A DNA stretch of 64,000 nt from an uncultured Lactobacillus sp. (GTDB lineage Bacteria > Bacillota > Bacilli > Lactobacillales > Lactobacillaceae): contig NZ_CARBVX010000004.1 in NCBI RefSeq assembly GCF_948948975.1, positions 1 through 64,000 on the forward strand. The letters run 5' to 3'. Each line of letters begins with the position of its first letter. Positions within the stretch are counted from its first letter, which is position 1. This document shows positions 8,509 to 17,633 of the stretch, one piece after another. The notes beneath the pieces are model-generated. The model saw only the letters and a program-made list of their open reading frames with translations, was not told the DNA's origin and searched no databases. A program made the translations under genes and the position numbers.

Positions 8509-9593
8509 TAATAGATTCGCTCCCCATCTGGCTTAAATAAGTAAACACGGTCTAAGTTCATCTTGAATTTTACGCTATCTCCAGGTTTTATTTCTTGCTC
8601 TAAATTAATCAATGCACGCTGATTTGTTCCAGCATGAGTAAATTTCAATACTCGTTCGCGTCCAATCAATTCGACATCATCAATTACTTCGGAAAGTTCG
8701 CCTTCATCACTTAATTTTAAGTTTTCAGGACGAATACTCAATGTATAGTCTCCGGCTACTAAGTCGCCTCTAAATTTTGCACTATCTAATTTTTCAACTG
8801 GAATCTCAAAGTCTGTCCCAATAATCTTATTGTCTGCTACCTTTACATCAAAATTATCAATCACTGGATTACCAATAAAGTTAGCGACAAATTGGTTATT
8901 AGGCTCAAGATAAAGATCTTGACCCTTATCATCTTGTTGAATCACTCCATTATGGAAAAGAATAATCTTATCACCAATTGAGAGAGCTTCCTCTTGATCG
9001 TGCGTAACGAATAAAGTAGTAATTCCTACTTCTTTAACCAAATTACGAATCTCTTCACGAATCTTTAAACGTAAGCGGGCATCTAGGTTACTTAATGGTT
9101 CATCCATTAATAAAATTTGTGGCTCTTGCACTAATGCACGCGCAATCGAAACACGCTGTTGCTGTCCACCGGAAAGATTACCTGGTTTTTGATCAGCCAA
9201 TTCCTCAATATGAGTCAATTTCATAAATTTTTGAGCAATTTTTTCAGCTTCATCTTTTGGCTTCTTGTTCTTTCCTACTGTCATTGGAAACATTACATTC
9301 TGTAAAACAGTCATATGTGGGTACAAGGCATAATTCTGGAATACATAGCCAATATTACGATCTTTTGGCGCAACATTAAGAAGAGACTTACCATTTACAA
9401 TGATGTCTCCACCGGTCGGATTCAATAGTCCGGCAATCATATTTAAAGTTGTAGTTTTTCCACAACCACTAGGACCCAACAAGCACACTAAGTCGCCCTT
9501 TTTTACAGAAAAGCTAACAGACTTAATCGCTTGGTAACCATTCTCATAAGTTTTTTCTAGGTTATTTACCTGAATGAATTTATCTTCGTTCAT
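8508..9593 (-). CDS. ugpC: ABC transporter ATP-binding protein (UgpC/MsmK-like)
   Basis: This 361-aa ATPase has Walker A GPSGCGKTT (near 38), the signature LSGGQQQR (near 139), Walker B ILLMDEP and the H-loop VTHDQEEA. A C-terminal TOBE-like regulatory domain of about 110 residues is typical of sugar and glycerol-3-phosphate importers. It is the first gene of the operon. Its upstream region holds repeated TTTGTGA elements that look like regulator sites. Confidence 0.9.
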   Translation of the reverse strand: MNEDKFIQVNNLEKTYENGYQAIKSVSFSVKKGDLVCLLGPSGCGKTTTLNMIAGLLNPTGGDIIVNGKSLLNVAPKDRNIGYVFQNYALYPHMTVLQNVMFPMTVGKNKKPKDEAEKIAQKFMKLTHIEELADQKPGNLSGGQQQRVSIARALVQEPQILLMDEPLSNLDARLRLKIREEIRNLVKEVGITTLFVTHDQEEALSIGDKIILFHNGVIQQDDKGQDLYLEPNNQFVANFIGNPVIDNFDVKVADNKIIGTDFEIPVEKLDSAKFRGDLVAGDYTLSIRPENLKLSDEGELSEVIDDVELIGRERVLKFTHAGTNQRALINLEQEIKPGDSVKFKMNLDRVYLFKPDGERIY

Positions 9594-9630
9594 ATATCTC
9601 TCACTACTACATTTAGATTTAAATCATATT

Positions 9631-9720
9631 ACATCACAAATTTTATGATAAAAGCAACAAAATCACAAATATTTTTTCAATAAATAATTCGTACTTTGTG
9701 AATTTTTGTTGCTTTTTTGT
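9631..9720 (-). promoter_or_regulatory. ugp operon promoter with repeated TTTGTGA boxes and a long inverted repeat
   Basis: Upstream of ugpC there is a candidate promoter on the minus strand, TTGTGA-17-TAAAAT. Two direct copies of ATCACAAAT (from 9633 and 9662) and an inverted copy (TTTGTGAA at 9695-9702) surround it. Arms at 9651-9669 and 9695-9716 (AAAGCAACAAAA plus TCACAAA) form an interrupted palindrome. This looks like a multi-site operator. The rest of the 307-base intergenic region shows only AT-rich sequence and the pepD terminator. Confidence 0.45.
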
Positions 9721-9863
9721 GGATAAGATGTGGATAATAATATTATTCCAGGAACAATTTTTCTATAAAAGTAAAAATAAATCGTATTTTACATCTTGCA
9801 TTTTTTTAGATGTGCCCTTGGGATCTATTTTACCAACATACAAGATAGAGAAAGTCGAACAAT

Positions 9864-9895
9864 AAAAAAACACTACATCTTGTGCAGTGTTTTTC
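9864..9895 (-). terminator. Intrinsic terminator of pepD
   Basis: An AACACT stem with its complement, extended by a few bases around an imperfect pair, is followed by T-runs on the minus strand. It lies directly behind the pepD stop codon. Confidence 0.8.
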
Positions 9896-9900
9896 AAAAA

Positions 9901-11334
9901 TTACAAATTGTCGCCACGTTCAAATTGAAATTTAGAAGAATTTAATGCTTGTCTCGTCAAATCACTTATCAATTTCTTGGTTTCATTAGTAATATACGCA
10001 GCAGTTTCAGCATTAGCAGCAGTTAAATATTTAGTTTGTTCTTTTCCAGACAATTCGCCTGCTTTCTCATCGGTTGCTGAAATGCGGCTAACAGCGTAAC
10101 TTTGACATTCATCTCTAAAGTTCTCAACTTGGTAAATAAACTGATGATATCTTGGCTCCACCAAAACTTGCAAACTCTTATACAACCAATATGCACTAGA
10201 CTCTGGAGTAACCATATGACTAGCCGTTTGATAATTTAATGGTGTGTCATCAATATTTGTATAGAAAGGTACATAAGGACTATAGGCATAAAAACCAAAG
10301 TTAACCCATTGAATACCTGCTATTTTTTTAGGAACATCATTTCTAATTTGAAGAATACAACTAGATTGATTTCTGTCTAAAGCAATTGATCTAAACATCT
10401 TTTGCTTCTTATCATCCCCTGAAGCAAAAGATCCCATTGGGTCGTATTCAGTACCGTTATAGTGACTAGATAAGAAAAATTCTACATCTTCAACGCCAAT
10501 CTTCTTTTCTGGCTTTCTAATAAATGGCATTTCTTGACTTAACGGATCTTGCTCAATACTTGGATTAAAAAGCTTTTGCCCATACCAAGTTCTTGGAGTG
10601 TTATAGTAACTATCTGCTTCTGCTTTAGTACCAAAAATATCTCTAAAACTCCATTTACCATTAGTACTTGGATTTAAGTGATTCTTTTCTACAAAATCAC
10701 GAATAGTTGATGCATACATAAAATTATCATGATCATCAAAATCAATATCTTGAATCACCATGATATTAGGACAAATTGCATAGGAATCTTCGGGAATTCT
10801 TTGTGCTACCCATTGATGGCCAGCACCAGTTTCAAAATACCAAACTTCATCGTGGTCAGAAAAAGCGATACCGTTACTTTCACCAGTACCATATTTTTCA
10901 ATTAATTTACCTAAACGCTCTACTCCTTCACGTGCAGTTTTAACAAATGGTAAAACAAGGTAAACCATTGAATCTTCATCTATTCCATCCTCTACTAATG
11001 GATCATGACCTAAGCAGCGAGCATTTGTGGCCTCTGTTTCAGTAGCCGACATAGCAACGTTATATTCATTAATTCCTTGTTCATCCCAGCGACCTTCTGA
11101 TTCATCAGCCGTTGGAGTGGCAGTCCACTTACAACCATGTCCCTTTAAATAAAGCTTTAAACCATTATATTTTGAAACATATTCTTCATCATAATCTTTT
11201 GCTTCATGGACAACAAAAGTCTTTTCATTAATGCCGCCATAACCGTCCTCATCACGAGCAATAATAGTTGAACCATCAATTGTAGCCTTTTTTCCGACAA
11301 TCATTGCCGTACAGTTATCCTTGCTTTTGTTCAT
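9901..11334 (-). CDS. pepD: C69 family dipeptidase PepD
   Basis: This 477-aa protein of peptidase family C69 is an N-terminal nucleophile hydrolase. The short leader MNKSKDN precedes Cys8, the predicted nucleophile freed by autoprocessing, followed by DGSTIIARDEDGYGG. The GIAFSDHDEVWYFETGAGHQW segment is another family landmark. The length of about 470 residues is normal. It cleaves a broad range of dipeptides in the cytoplasm and feeds amino-acid scavenging. No good ribosome site is visible before the ATG. The adjacent tnpB element lies 195 bases upstream and may have changed its promoter. Confidence 0.9.
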   Translation of the reverse strand: MNKSKDNCTAMIVGKKATIDGSTIIARDEDGYGGINEKTFVVHEAKDYDEEYVSKYNGLKLYLKGHGCKWTATPTADESEGRWDEQGINEYNVAMSATETEATNARCLGHDPLVEDGIDEDSMVYLVLPFVKTAREGVERLGKLIEKYGTGESNGIAFSDHDEVWYFETGAGHQWVAQRIPEDSYAICPNIMVIQDIDFDDHDNFMYASTIRDFVEKNHLNPSTNGKWSFRDIFGTKAEADSYYNTPRTWYGQKLFNPSIEQDPLSQEMPFIRKPEKKIGVEDVEFFLSSHYNGTEYDPMGSFASGDDKKQKMFRSIALDRNQSSCILQIRNDVPKKIAGIQWVNFGFYAYSPYVPFYTNIDDTPLNYQTASHMVTPESSAYWLYKSLQVLVEPRYHQFIYQVENFRDECQSYAVSRISATDEKAGELSGKEQTKYLTAANAETAAYITNETKKLISDLTRQALNSSKFQFERGDNL

Positions 11335-11360
11335 TATTTTCTGCTATATAAAACATGGAA

Positions 11361-11391
11361 ATATGTAGAAGAATACGAATTTTCTACATAT
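11361..11391 (-). promoter_or_regulatory. Perfect inverted repeat in the pepD upstream region
   Basis: Ten-base arms (ATATGTAGAA and TTCTACATAT) are separated by 11 bases, 27 bases upstream of the pepD ATG. There is no T-run, so it is either an operator or a leader hairpin. No regulator can be named. Confidence 0.35.
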
Positions 11392-11399
11392 CAGAAAGA

Positions 11400-11529
11400 T
11401 ATATTTTTCCCTTCTTTGTTTCATTTACTGTCGTCTGCACTAGTATTCTGATATTCCAAATAGGAGTAATCACATTGACCAGCTCCTACAGTTTAAGGGC
11501 TTAGCCAGCCCCGTTATCATTTATCTTTT
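11400..11529 (-). ncRNA. Probable omega-RNA / right end of the tnpB element
   Basis: The region just 3' of tnpB, on the same strand, folds into two clear hairpins: GGGCT/AGCCC (11497-11501 with 11507-11511) and TAGGAG/CTCCTA (11461-11466 with 11483-11488). TnpB proteins use an RNA that overlaps the 3' end of their gene and the element right end, with the guide beyond the end. The position and folding fit, but the exact right end and guide cannot be placed without a second copy. Confidence 0.5.
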
Positions 11530-12687
11530 TTATTCTGCTAAAGCTAAAAGGTTTAAAACTGCATTTTCATCTCGATCATTACTATAGCCGCACTGATAAC
11601 AAATATACTCATTATGCTTTGTACCATGCTTTTGATTGCCTTGCAAAGTGATTTTTTCATCACCTTTTTTGACATAACCGCACTGAGCGCATCTTTGAGT
11701 TGATGGGTATGTTTTATTAGCTAAGATTAATTCTTTGCCATACCAATCACACTTATAAGTTAATATCAGCCTAAATTTGCTAAATAACGATCTCTGCATT
11801 CCTTTGGAGGCTACGTGCGTCATCATCATTTCTTTAACCGCTAAGTCTTCAATTACAATTTGGTCGTAATTATCTATAAGCTTAGTAGTGAACTTTTGTA
11901 AAAGATCATTTTGGATATTAGCCACTTTACGATAATCCCTTTGCAGTTTGGTTCTCACCGCAAAGTAATTATTTGATTTGGTAGCCAATTTACCGTTAAC
12001 TTCTCTTTTACGTGCCAACATTCTTTGATAATGCTTAATGCGCTTATACAGTTTTTGCAATTTAGCTGGCAAAACATTGATTTGCCCCTCGGTATAGTTA
12101 AAATGACCAACATTAATATCAACTGCTGTCTTTTGATGAGTTTTAGCTTTACTTGAAATCTCTTCTTCATAAGTCAAAGCCGCATAATAGCTCCCTTTTT
12201 CTTTGAAGATACTTACTACTTTGACTTCACTCATCTTTAAAGACTCATAACTTACTAGATCAAACCAAGACTCTTTTGAGATGCTTCTTGGTTTATCAAG
12301 GCAAAGGTTGCCATTAACAATCTTAGCTCTGTCAGTTTTAAAGCCTTGTCTAGGTGCTTTCTTAGATCTAAATTTAGGTTTACCCCAATCAGACTGAGCT
12401 TTATCAAAGAAATTTTTCCAAGCATTAGCTAAGTCTTTAACAGCTAGTTGTAAACATCTAGCAGACAAATCATATTGCCAGTCAGCTTTATTAGCAACTA
12501 GTTCATCACGGACTCTGCGTTCATTGGGACTTGGATTATCTTGCTTGTTCAAGCTATGGGCTTCATACATTAATTGCCAAGTTTCTAAGCCTTTATTCCA
12601 GCAGTATCGGCGATAGTCGCATAAAGCATCGAGATGCTTTTGCATGGTTTTATTAACTTTTAGCTTTACTACTTGTGTTTTAATCAT
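11530..12687 (-). CDS. tnpB: Orphan TnpB RNA-guided nuclease (IS200/IS605 family)
   Basis: This is a full-length 385-aa TnpB. The RuvC residues appear intact: Asp190 in AVDINVG, Glu280 in IVIEDL and the DRDENA block at 371-376. A four-cysteine zinc finger is formed by C333/C336 and C363/C366. A helical N-terminal domain and a basic KPKFRSKK segment precede the nuclease. The ATG follows a strong GGGAGGTG site. No tnpA transposase lies next to it, so this is a tnpB-only element that would need a TnpA in trans to move. It separates pepD from the endA-like nuclease gene. Confidence 0.92.
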   Translation of the reverse strand: MIKTQVVKLKVNKTMQKHLDALCDYRRYCWNKGLETWQLMYEAHSLNKQDNPSPNERRVRDELVANKADWQYDLSARCLQLAVKDLANAWKNFFDKAQSDWGKPKFRSKKAPRQGFKTDRAKIVNGNLCLDKPRSISKESWFDLVSYESLKMSEVKVVSIFKEKGSYYAALTYEEEISSKAKTHQKTAVDINVGHFNYTEGQINVLPAKLQKLYKRIKHYQRMLARKREVNGKLATKSNNYFAVRTKLQRDYRKVANIQNDLLQKFTTKLIDNYDQIVIEDLAVKEMMMTHVASKGMQRSLFSKFRLILTYKCDWYGKELILANKTYPSTQRCAQCGYVKKGDEKITLQGNQKHGTKHNEYICYQCGYSNDRDENAVLNLLALAE

Positions 12688-12871
12688 TGCTTCACCTCCC
12701 AGAATGCAAACATAAGTTTACCTAAAGGAGAAAAGCAAAACAAGTAAGTATTGAATTAAAGCTTATTTTCCATGTTTAACTTTCTAAATAAGCTAATTTT
12801 TCCATTTTCTTCTATAAGTTTCTATATTTTTGTTAACAGTTAATCAGCTCCCATATAAATATAAAAATTAA

Positions 12872-13711
12872 CTATTGATTAACTACCATATCACGATCTA
12901 TTTTAGCTCTACCATTATTATAATCAAATACATAATCAGGCTGCACATTATAAATATAGACGTTAAAATCTAAATTATTATTTAAACTTATAGCCTGCAA
13001 ATTAATACCGCGTGCCATTAATTCATTTCCCCTAAAAATTGGCGTTGCCTGAAAAATAACCTTATTTCCTTGTTTTAAGGCATTACGTACTTTTCCCTCA
13101 AACATAGTCTGAATTTTCTGGTTAGAAAAAGCTGTTTGCGTAAATAGGTTTTTGGGATTATTTTGATCGCCTGATTGATTATTAGGATTATAATTTCCAT
13201 CTTGATCAATTCCTGCGGAAACTGAATAAGCAATTAAGTGTCCACGATTATAAATTTGAGTCCCATTCTCATGATTAGAATGCCATGCAGTTGGATTAAT
13301 GAACTGTCTTACACGTAAAGAATCATTTGCCACATTTCTTGGCTCTAAGAAGGCAGTATTTGAATGGGAAGTTCTATTCAAATTATCTAAATTAGAATAG
13401 ATTACTTTATTGACCTTCCAGGCATTCTTTATCAAAGTTGACTTATTATTATTTACATAGACATATGCCTTGTCGCCACTCTTAAAGTTTAAATTAGCCA
13501 ATTTTTGATAGTCAGCACTAGACAATCCTCCATAATTAGTATCCGCTGTTGTAGCATTCTTTACTACTTGCTGGGAATTATCTTGGTTTTGATTTTGATT
13601 CGATACTTGGTTAGAAGAAAACCAACCACCCCAAATAATAATTACTAGCGCTATAATCCAGTTTGCTATTGTATTTGTCTGTTTTTTTCGATATCTTCTT
13701 CTCTTTGCCAT
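12872..13711 (-). CDS. Membrane-anchored DNA/RNA non-specific endonuclease (EndA-like)
   Basis: This 279-aa protein has a very basic N-terminus (KRRRYRKK), one membrane anchor (about residues 16-32), a Gln/Asn-rich spacer and a beta-beta-alpha metal nuclease domain. The catalytic motif reads NRGHLIAYS, with the general-base His in place, and the metal-ligand region is NPKNLFTQTAFSNQ. It resembles the DNA-entry nuclease of streptococcal competence. No competence genes are nearby. Roles in DNA uptake, nutrient scavenging or extracellular DNA turnover are all possible. Confidence 0.85.
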   Translation of the reverse strand: MAKRRRYRKKQTNTIANWIIALVIIIWGGWFSSNQVSNQNQNQDNSQQVVKNATTADTNYGGLSSADYQKLANLNFKSGDKAYVYVNNNKSTLIKNAWKVNKVIYSNLDNLNRTSHSNTAFLEPRNVANDSLRVRQFINPTAWHSNHENGTQIYNRGHLIAYSVSAGIDQDGNYNPNNQSGDQNNPKNLFTQTAFSNQKIQTMFEGKVRNALKQGNKVIFQATPIFRGNELMARGINLQAISLNNNLDFNVYIYNVQPDYVFDYNNGRAKIDRDMVVNQ

Positions 13712-13847
13712 TTATTTTTCCCCTAACATTATTTCTTTCAGTATAGATATTTGAACGTACGTTTGCAATGCAATTAATAAGTTTTTGTTTATTCAGACTG
13801 TTACAATAAACGTAATAAGTATATTGAAAACAGAAAGAAGAGTAAGA

Positions 13848-14672
13848 ATGGAATACTTTAATTTAAATGATGGAAATCGAATTCCTAAAATTGGTTTCGG
13901 AACCTATAAATTAAATGGTTCTCGGGGAGTTTTTGCTATTCAAGCCGCATTAAAGAATGGTTATTGTCTACTTGATTCTGCTGTTAATTATGAAAACGAA
14001 GGAGCAGTAGGTCGTGCTATTAAAAATAGCGGTATAAATCGTGATGATATTTTTATAACATCTAAATTACCAGGTCGTCATCACAAATACCAGGAGGCTA
14101 TAGAACAAATTCAAGAATCCCTTTATGCGGCTAACCTTGATTATTATGATCTCTATCTTATTCATTGGCCAAATCCAAAGGAGAATCATTATCTTGAAGC
14201 GTGGCAAGCCATGCTAGATGCCCAAAGATTTGGCTTAATTCGCTCAGTAGGCGTTTCTAACTTTGAACCAACACATATTGAACATTTATACCGTGAAACA
14301 GGCGTTATGCCCGCTATTAACCAAGTTGAGCTTCATCCTTACTGGTCCAGCAAGACAATTCGTGAGTATGATGATAAACATAATATCATTACCGAAGCAT
14401 GGAGTCCCCTGCAGCGTGCTGGTGAAGCCTTTCAAGAAAAAGAAATTATTGAGTTAGCTCAAAAATACCATAAGTCACCAGCTCAAATAATTTTACGATG
14501 GGAAACTCAACTTAATGTTATTCCTATTCCTAAAGCTAGTTCCTATGAACATCAAATTAGTAATTTAGATATTTTTGATTTCAAATTAACTCCTGAAGAA
14601 GTTCAAAAGCTTATCAATTTAGATAAAATTTCTGCAAGAAGATTTGATCCTAATGAACATGAGGAATTTTAG
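13848..14672 (+). CDS. Aldo/keto reductase
   Basis: This 274-aa AKR has a TIM-barrel fold. The catalytic tetrad is visible: Asp and Tyr in LLDSAVNYENEGAVG, Lys in TSKLPG and His in YLIHWPNP. The cofactor-binding stretch IPIPKASS is near the C-terminus. The ATG at 13848 is preferred because an AGAAAGAAG ribosome site precedes it and the family N-terminus (FNLNDGNRIPKIGFGTYKL) begins there. The reading frame is open 21 codons further upstream without conservation. It is followed after 16 bases by ltrA, so the two are probably one transcript. Confidence 0.9.
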   Translation: MEYFNLNDGNRIPKIGFGTYKLNGSRGVFAIQAALKNGYCLLDSAVNYENEGAVGRAIKNSGINRDDIFITSKLPGRHHKYQEAIEQIQESLYAANLDYYDLYLIHWPNPKENHYLEAWQAMLDAQRFGLIRSVGVSNFEPTHIEHLYRETGVMPAINQVELHPYWSSKTIREYDDKHNIITEAWSPLQRAGEAFQEKEIIELAQKYHKSPAQIILRWETQLNVIPIPKASSYEHQISNLDIFDFKLTPEEVQKLINLDKISARRFDPNEHEEF

Positions 14673-14688
14673 AAAGTAGGTAGGCTGG

Positions 14689-15813
14689 ATGCAAAATATA
14701 TTAAATAAGCGAGTCTCAAAAATTGCCTTGTTTTATGACCTTGTTTTTGTCTACATGATATCTAAAACAACCGAGATTCTTCATCATCTAGAGCATGGAT
14801 TAGTTTCACCTACCTCTTTTGCTCTTTTTGCATTGATTGTAATTATTTTTATTAATTCATGGATGATTCAGACTGTCTTTACTAATAGATATGGTATCGG
14901 TAGTTGGGCTGACATTGCTTTTTACTTTATTGATATGATGATCTTACTTTACATGTCTAATTCTTTTGATACTAATAATCTAACAGAGATGAAAGTTCTA
15001 TTTATTTCTGCTGGCTTACTATCTCTTACTCTAGCCAGCCACTATTTAATCAATTACTTTCAGGTTAAAAATCCCGTCGATCAAAATATTTCCCGGGCAT
15101 TTTTCATGATTTTGATTTTTAGAGCCCTTACCTTAATTATCGGGGGAATTTTAGACAATATTTTTGGCTTTATTTTAGCTGTTATTGGCATCATATTAAG
15201 CTGGTTAATGCCGCTTCTCACTACAAAATATACCCTTAGGCATCCAATTATTTTTCCTCATTTACTTGAGCGTTTAAATTTATTAGTAATTATCATCTTT
15301 GGTGAAACAATTATTGGTATTGCGGATTACTTTCGACCTAAAACTTTTTCCTTCTATTCTATCCTTATTTTTCTAACTGTTGCCTTGCTCTTTTTCACGT
15401 ATGCACTACAATTCGATAAATTAATTAATGAAGACCAAGAGGATGTAACGGGTAATATATTAATCTATCTTCACTATTTAATCATCTTTGGCATTAGTTT
15501 AATTACTGTAAGTATAAAATTCATTCATGAATCGGATGCTAACTCATGGTTTGCTGTTTTATGTTTATATTGTGGAATTGGGTTATTCTATTTAGGACTA
15601 TTATTTTCGACTTATTATAATAAACTGCAATTTAAGTTAAAAAAATCAACTATTTTTCTTTTTATTAGTACAACTTCAATTGGAACTATTTCTTGTCTCA
15701 TCTGGTCAAGCTTTGAAGTTATTACTATTCTCACTTTTATTATTGTTTCAATTAATATTAGCTGGCTCGTACATGTAAATCTTCCCCATATTAAAAAGGG
15801 AATCCTGCTCTAG
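14689..15813 (+). CDS. ltrA: Low temperature requirement protein A family membrane protein
   Basis: This 374-aa polytopic membrane protein has about ten helices. The family hallmarks are the N-terminal LFYDLVFVYMISK, a central FPHLLERLNLLVIIIFGETIIGI block and many aromatic membrane segments. In Listeria the ltrA gene is needed for growth in the cold; the molecular function is unknown. It lies 16 bases downstream of the aldo/keto reductase. Its stop codon is inside a terminator hairpin. Confidence 0.85.
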   Translation: MQNILNKRVSKIALFYDLVFVYMISKTTEILHHLEHGLVSPTSFALFALIVIIFINSWMIQTVFTNRYGIGSWADIAFYFIDMMILLYMSNSFDTNNLTEMKVLFISAGLLSLTLASHYLINYFQVKNPVDQNISRAFFMILIFRALTLIIGGILDNIFGFILAVIGIILSWLMPLLTTKYTLRHPIIFPHLLERLNLLVIIIFGETIIGIADYFRPKTFSFYSILIFLTVALLFFTYALQFDKLINEDQEDVTGNILIYLHYLIIFGISLITVSIKFIHESDANSWFAVLCLYCGIGLFYLGLLFSTYYNKLQFKLKKSTIFLFISTTSIGTISCLIWSSFEVITILTFIIVSINISWLVHVNLPHIKKGILL

Positions 15814-15826
15814 GATTCCTTTTTTA
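15793..15826. terminator. Bidirectional intrinsic terminator between ltrA and dnaQ-like gene
   Basis: The stem GGAATCCT/AGGATTCC, extended by A/T-runs on both sides, overlaps the ltrA stop codon and serves the two convergent operons. Confidence 0.9.
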
Positions 15827-15840
15827 ATATAAAAATTATT

Positions 15841-16803
15841 TTAACTACGTGCCCAATTATCAAGAACATTTAAGAAAAATTGTTCCGACCAAATTCTAAT
15901 ATTTTGTCCTTGCTTCTTTAATGCTCTCGCCTTATTTAATTCAACAATATCACTCCTAAAGAAATCATGGTCTCCAACTAAAATGTAGTCTGTATCTTGA
16001 CCAACTTCATCCCGAATAAAGCCACCTAAATTCTTTACAGCATTAGCTAGTTCATATTCATCTACATCTAAGTCACCAGCAATTACAACATTCTTATGAG
16101 CAAAAGGACTGCGAAAAGTTTGGCTTTGTTTAACAATTTCAGGCCATTCACTAGTTAGATCTAGTGTTTTAACCATTTCTTGTGCTCTAAGCATATGTTC
16201 TTGCTTAAACAACTTATGAAATTCGTCAAAAACCTTTTTTGTATCTAGGCAGTCATCTAAACCGCGATGCTCTTGCGTTTCTGCGATATCTAATCGGTGC
16301 ATGCAATCTAAAAGACGATTGTGTTGTTCTTGCGGATAAAAACTACGAGCTAAACGATAAACATCAACATAGTCATTATTTAAGACAGTTAAGTGATATT
16401 TTTCAGCTAGATCATAGACAAAATTCAAATCAAAATTAACATTATATCCAACAATTGGATCACTACCAATAAATTCACGATACTTCTTTATTGCCTCTTG
16501 AACAGGTAGGCCCTTTTCTTCAATCGTCGCTTCATCGATCCCATTTAATTTGGTAATAAAAGCAGGCACTTTATTGTTATCAGGAAACTTCACCAATTCT
16601 GAAAAAGTTGCAACTACTTCTCCATGGCGAACCTTTAAACCACCCATCTCTGTAATCCGATCACGATATGGACTAAGACCGGTAGTTTCCACATCAATTA
16701 AGGTATAGTTATCAGGAAAACCGGGCTTTTCAATGCCTTTTTGACGTATTTTTTCTTGAGCTGCTGGAATTCGTAAAACACCTTGAATAACTGAAATACT
16801 CAT
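15841..16803 (-). CDS. DnaQ-like DEDDh exonuclease with C-terminal BRCT domain
   Basis: In this 320-aa protein residues 30-200 form a DEDDh 3'-5' exonuclease: LIDVETTGL (motif I), VGYNVNFDLNFV (motif II) and HRGLDDCLDT (motif III with the catalytic His). Residues of about 232-318 form a BRCT domain (KNVVIAGDLDVDEYELANAVKNLGG split over strand and helix, ending in WSEQFFLNVL). The same layout occurs in Firmicute epsilon-like proteins that are not the main polymerase proofreader. It is the last gene of a tight five-gene operon with pepT. Confidence 0.88.
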   Translation of the reverse strand: MSISVIQGVLRIPAAQEKIRQKGIEKPGFPDNYTLIDVETTGLSPYRDRITEMGGLKVRHGEVVATFSELVKFPDNNKVPAFITKLNGIDEATIEEKGLPVQEAIKKYREFIGSDPIVGYNVNFDLNFVYDLAEKYHLTVLNNDYVDVYRLARSFYPQEQHNRLLDCMHRLDIAETQEHRGLDDCLDTKKVFDEFHKLFKQEHMLRAQEMVKTLDLTSEWPEIVKQSQTFRSPFAHKNVVIAGDLDVDEYELANAVKNLGGFIRDEVGQDTDYILVGDHDFFRSDIVELNKARALKKQGQNIRIWSEQFFLNVLDNWARS

Positions 16804-16816
16804 TTTTTACCTTTCA

Positions 16817-17623
16817 TTATTTTGAAATCTTTTCAATTGCTTCAGGAAGGGACATTTCTAGGGCGGCACTTCTTGTTTGGATATCGTCCGGCAATTCCTC
16901 TTGACTTAAGTCTGCTGCTACATAATGCCAATCTTTGAACTGTTCAATCAGTTTTATCATTGGATCAAGAAGCTGAGGACTAGTTGGATCAACTCCTAGT
17001 TCAAGCACTACGACCTTCTTAGTCTGATTTCTTGTTAAAAACCAACGAAATCTCGTATTTGCATCTTCATCTGGAAAGAAGTGAGCATTTAACGGCATAT
17101 GAGGTTCCATTGGCGAATTACAATCCTCACATCTTGGAACCTCACCTTGGCCATTAACGTATCTCTTCACTGTTGACAAATCAGAACGTGTACCGTGATT
17201 TAAACCACTAGAACACTGCATCATTGTCCAGTCACCAAAAATATTAAAGATTTTTTCTTGATCAAAACCAGTCTTTTCAAAGAAATGGCCAAAAGTACTA
17301 GTAGCAATAAAGTAATTCTTTCCATTTAAAAGTTCCTTTAATTGCTTCATTGCTTTACTTGGTTCGTATTCAACTGAATACTCATTAATTAGTTGACTCC
17401 AGAATTGCCACTTTTCATCCCAAGAATCAAAATCTTTATCTAGAGCATCCGCAATTGTTTTTACATGATATTTTTCACTTATATTTTTATATTCAATCGG
17501 AAAAGCCAAATTGTCAAACATATCAAGGCCTTCCATTTGTGCAAACCCATTACCTGCAGTCACAATAACCGCATCGGCATCCGCTAACCATTTTTTTATT
17601 TCTTTAAAATCTTTCATGATCAT
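16817..17623 (-). CDS. Divergent sirtuin, SirTM-like, with altered NAD-site residues
   Basis: This 268-aa Rossmann-type protein resembles macrodomain-linked (class M) sirtuins: FGDWTMMQCS (128-138) aligns with their GDYGxxQCS block, in which the usual catalytic His is Gln, and CEDC (165-168) supplies half of a zinc site. The GAGxS motif reads TAGNGFA (22-28), and the TQN(I/V)D motif reads TSTFGH (108-113), so the canonical Asn and Asp are gone. No macrodomain or lipoate-protein gene is adjacent, unlike known SirTM operons. The enzyme may be inactive or changed in substrate. It lies 13 bases upstream of the exonuclease gene. Confidence 0.7.
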   Translation of the reverse strand: MIMKDFKEIKKWLADADAVIVTAGNGFAQMEGLDMFDNLAFPIEYKNISEKYHVKTIADALDKDFDSWDEKWQFWSQLINEYSVEYEPSKAMKQLKELLNGKNYFIATSTFGHFFEKTGFDQEKIFNIFGDWTMMQCSSGLNHGTRSDLSTVKRYVNGQGEVPRCEDCNSPMEPHMPLNAHFFPDEDANTRFRWFLTRNQTKKVVVLELGVDPTSPQLLDPMIKLIEQFKDWHYVAADLSQEELPDDIQTRSAALEMSLPEAIEKISK

Positions 17624-17633
17624 TTCTTCCTTT

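Noticed and set aside
11955-12170. Second frame inside tnpB
   Set aside because: It overlaps the nuclease in another frame, with no start signal and no similarity.
13785-13847. Upstream extension of the aldo/keto reductase
   Set aside because: There is no ribosome site for it, and the family N-terminus and AGAAAGAAG site both point to 13848.
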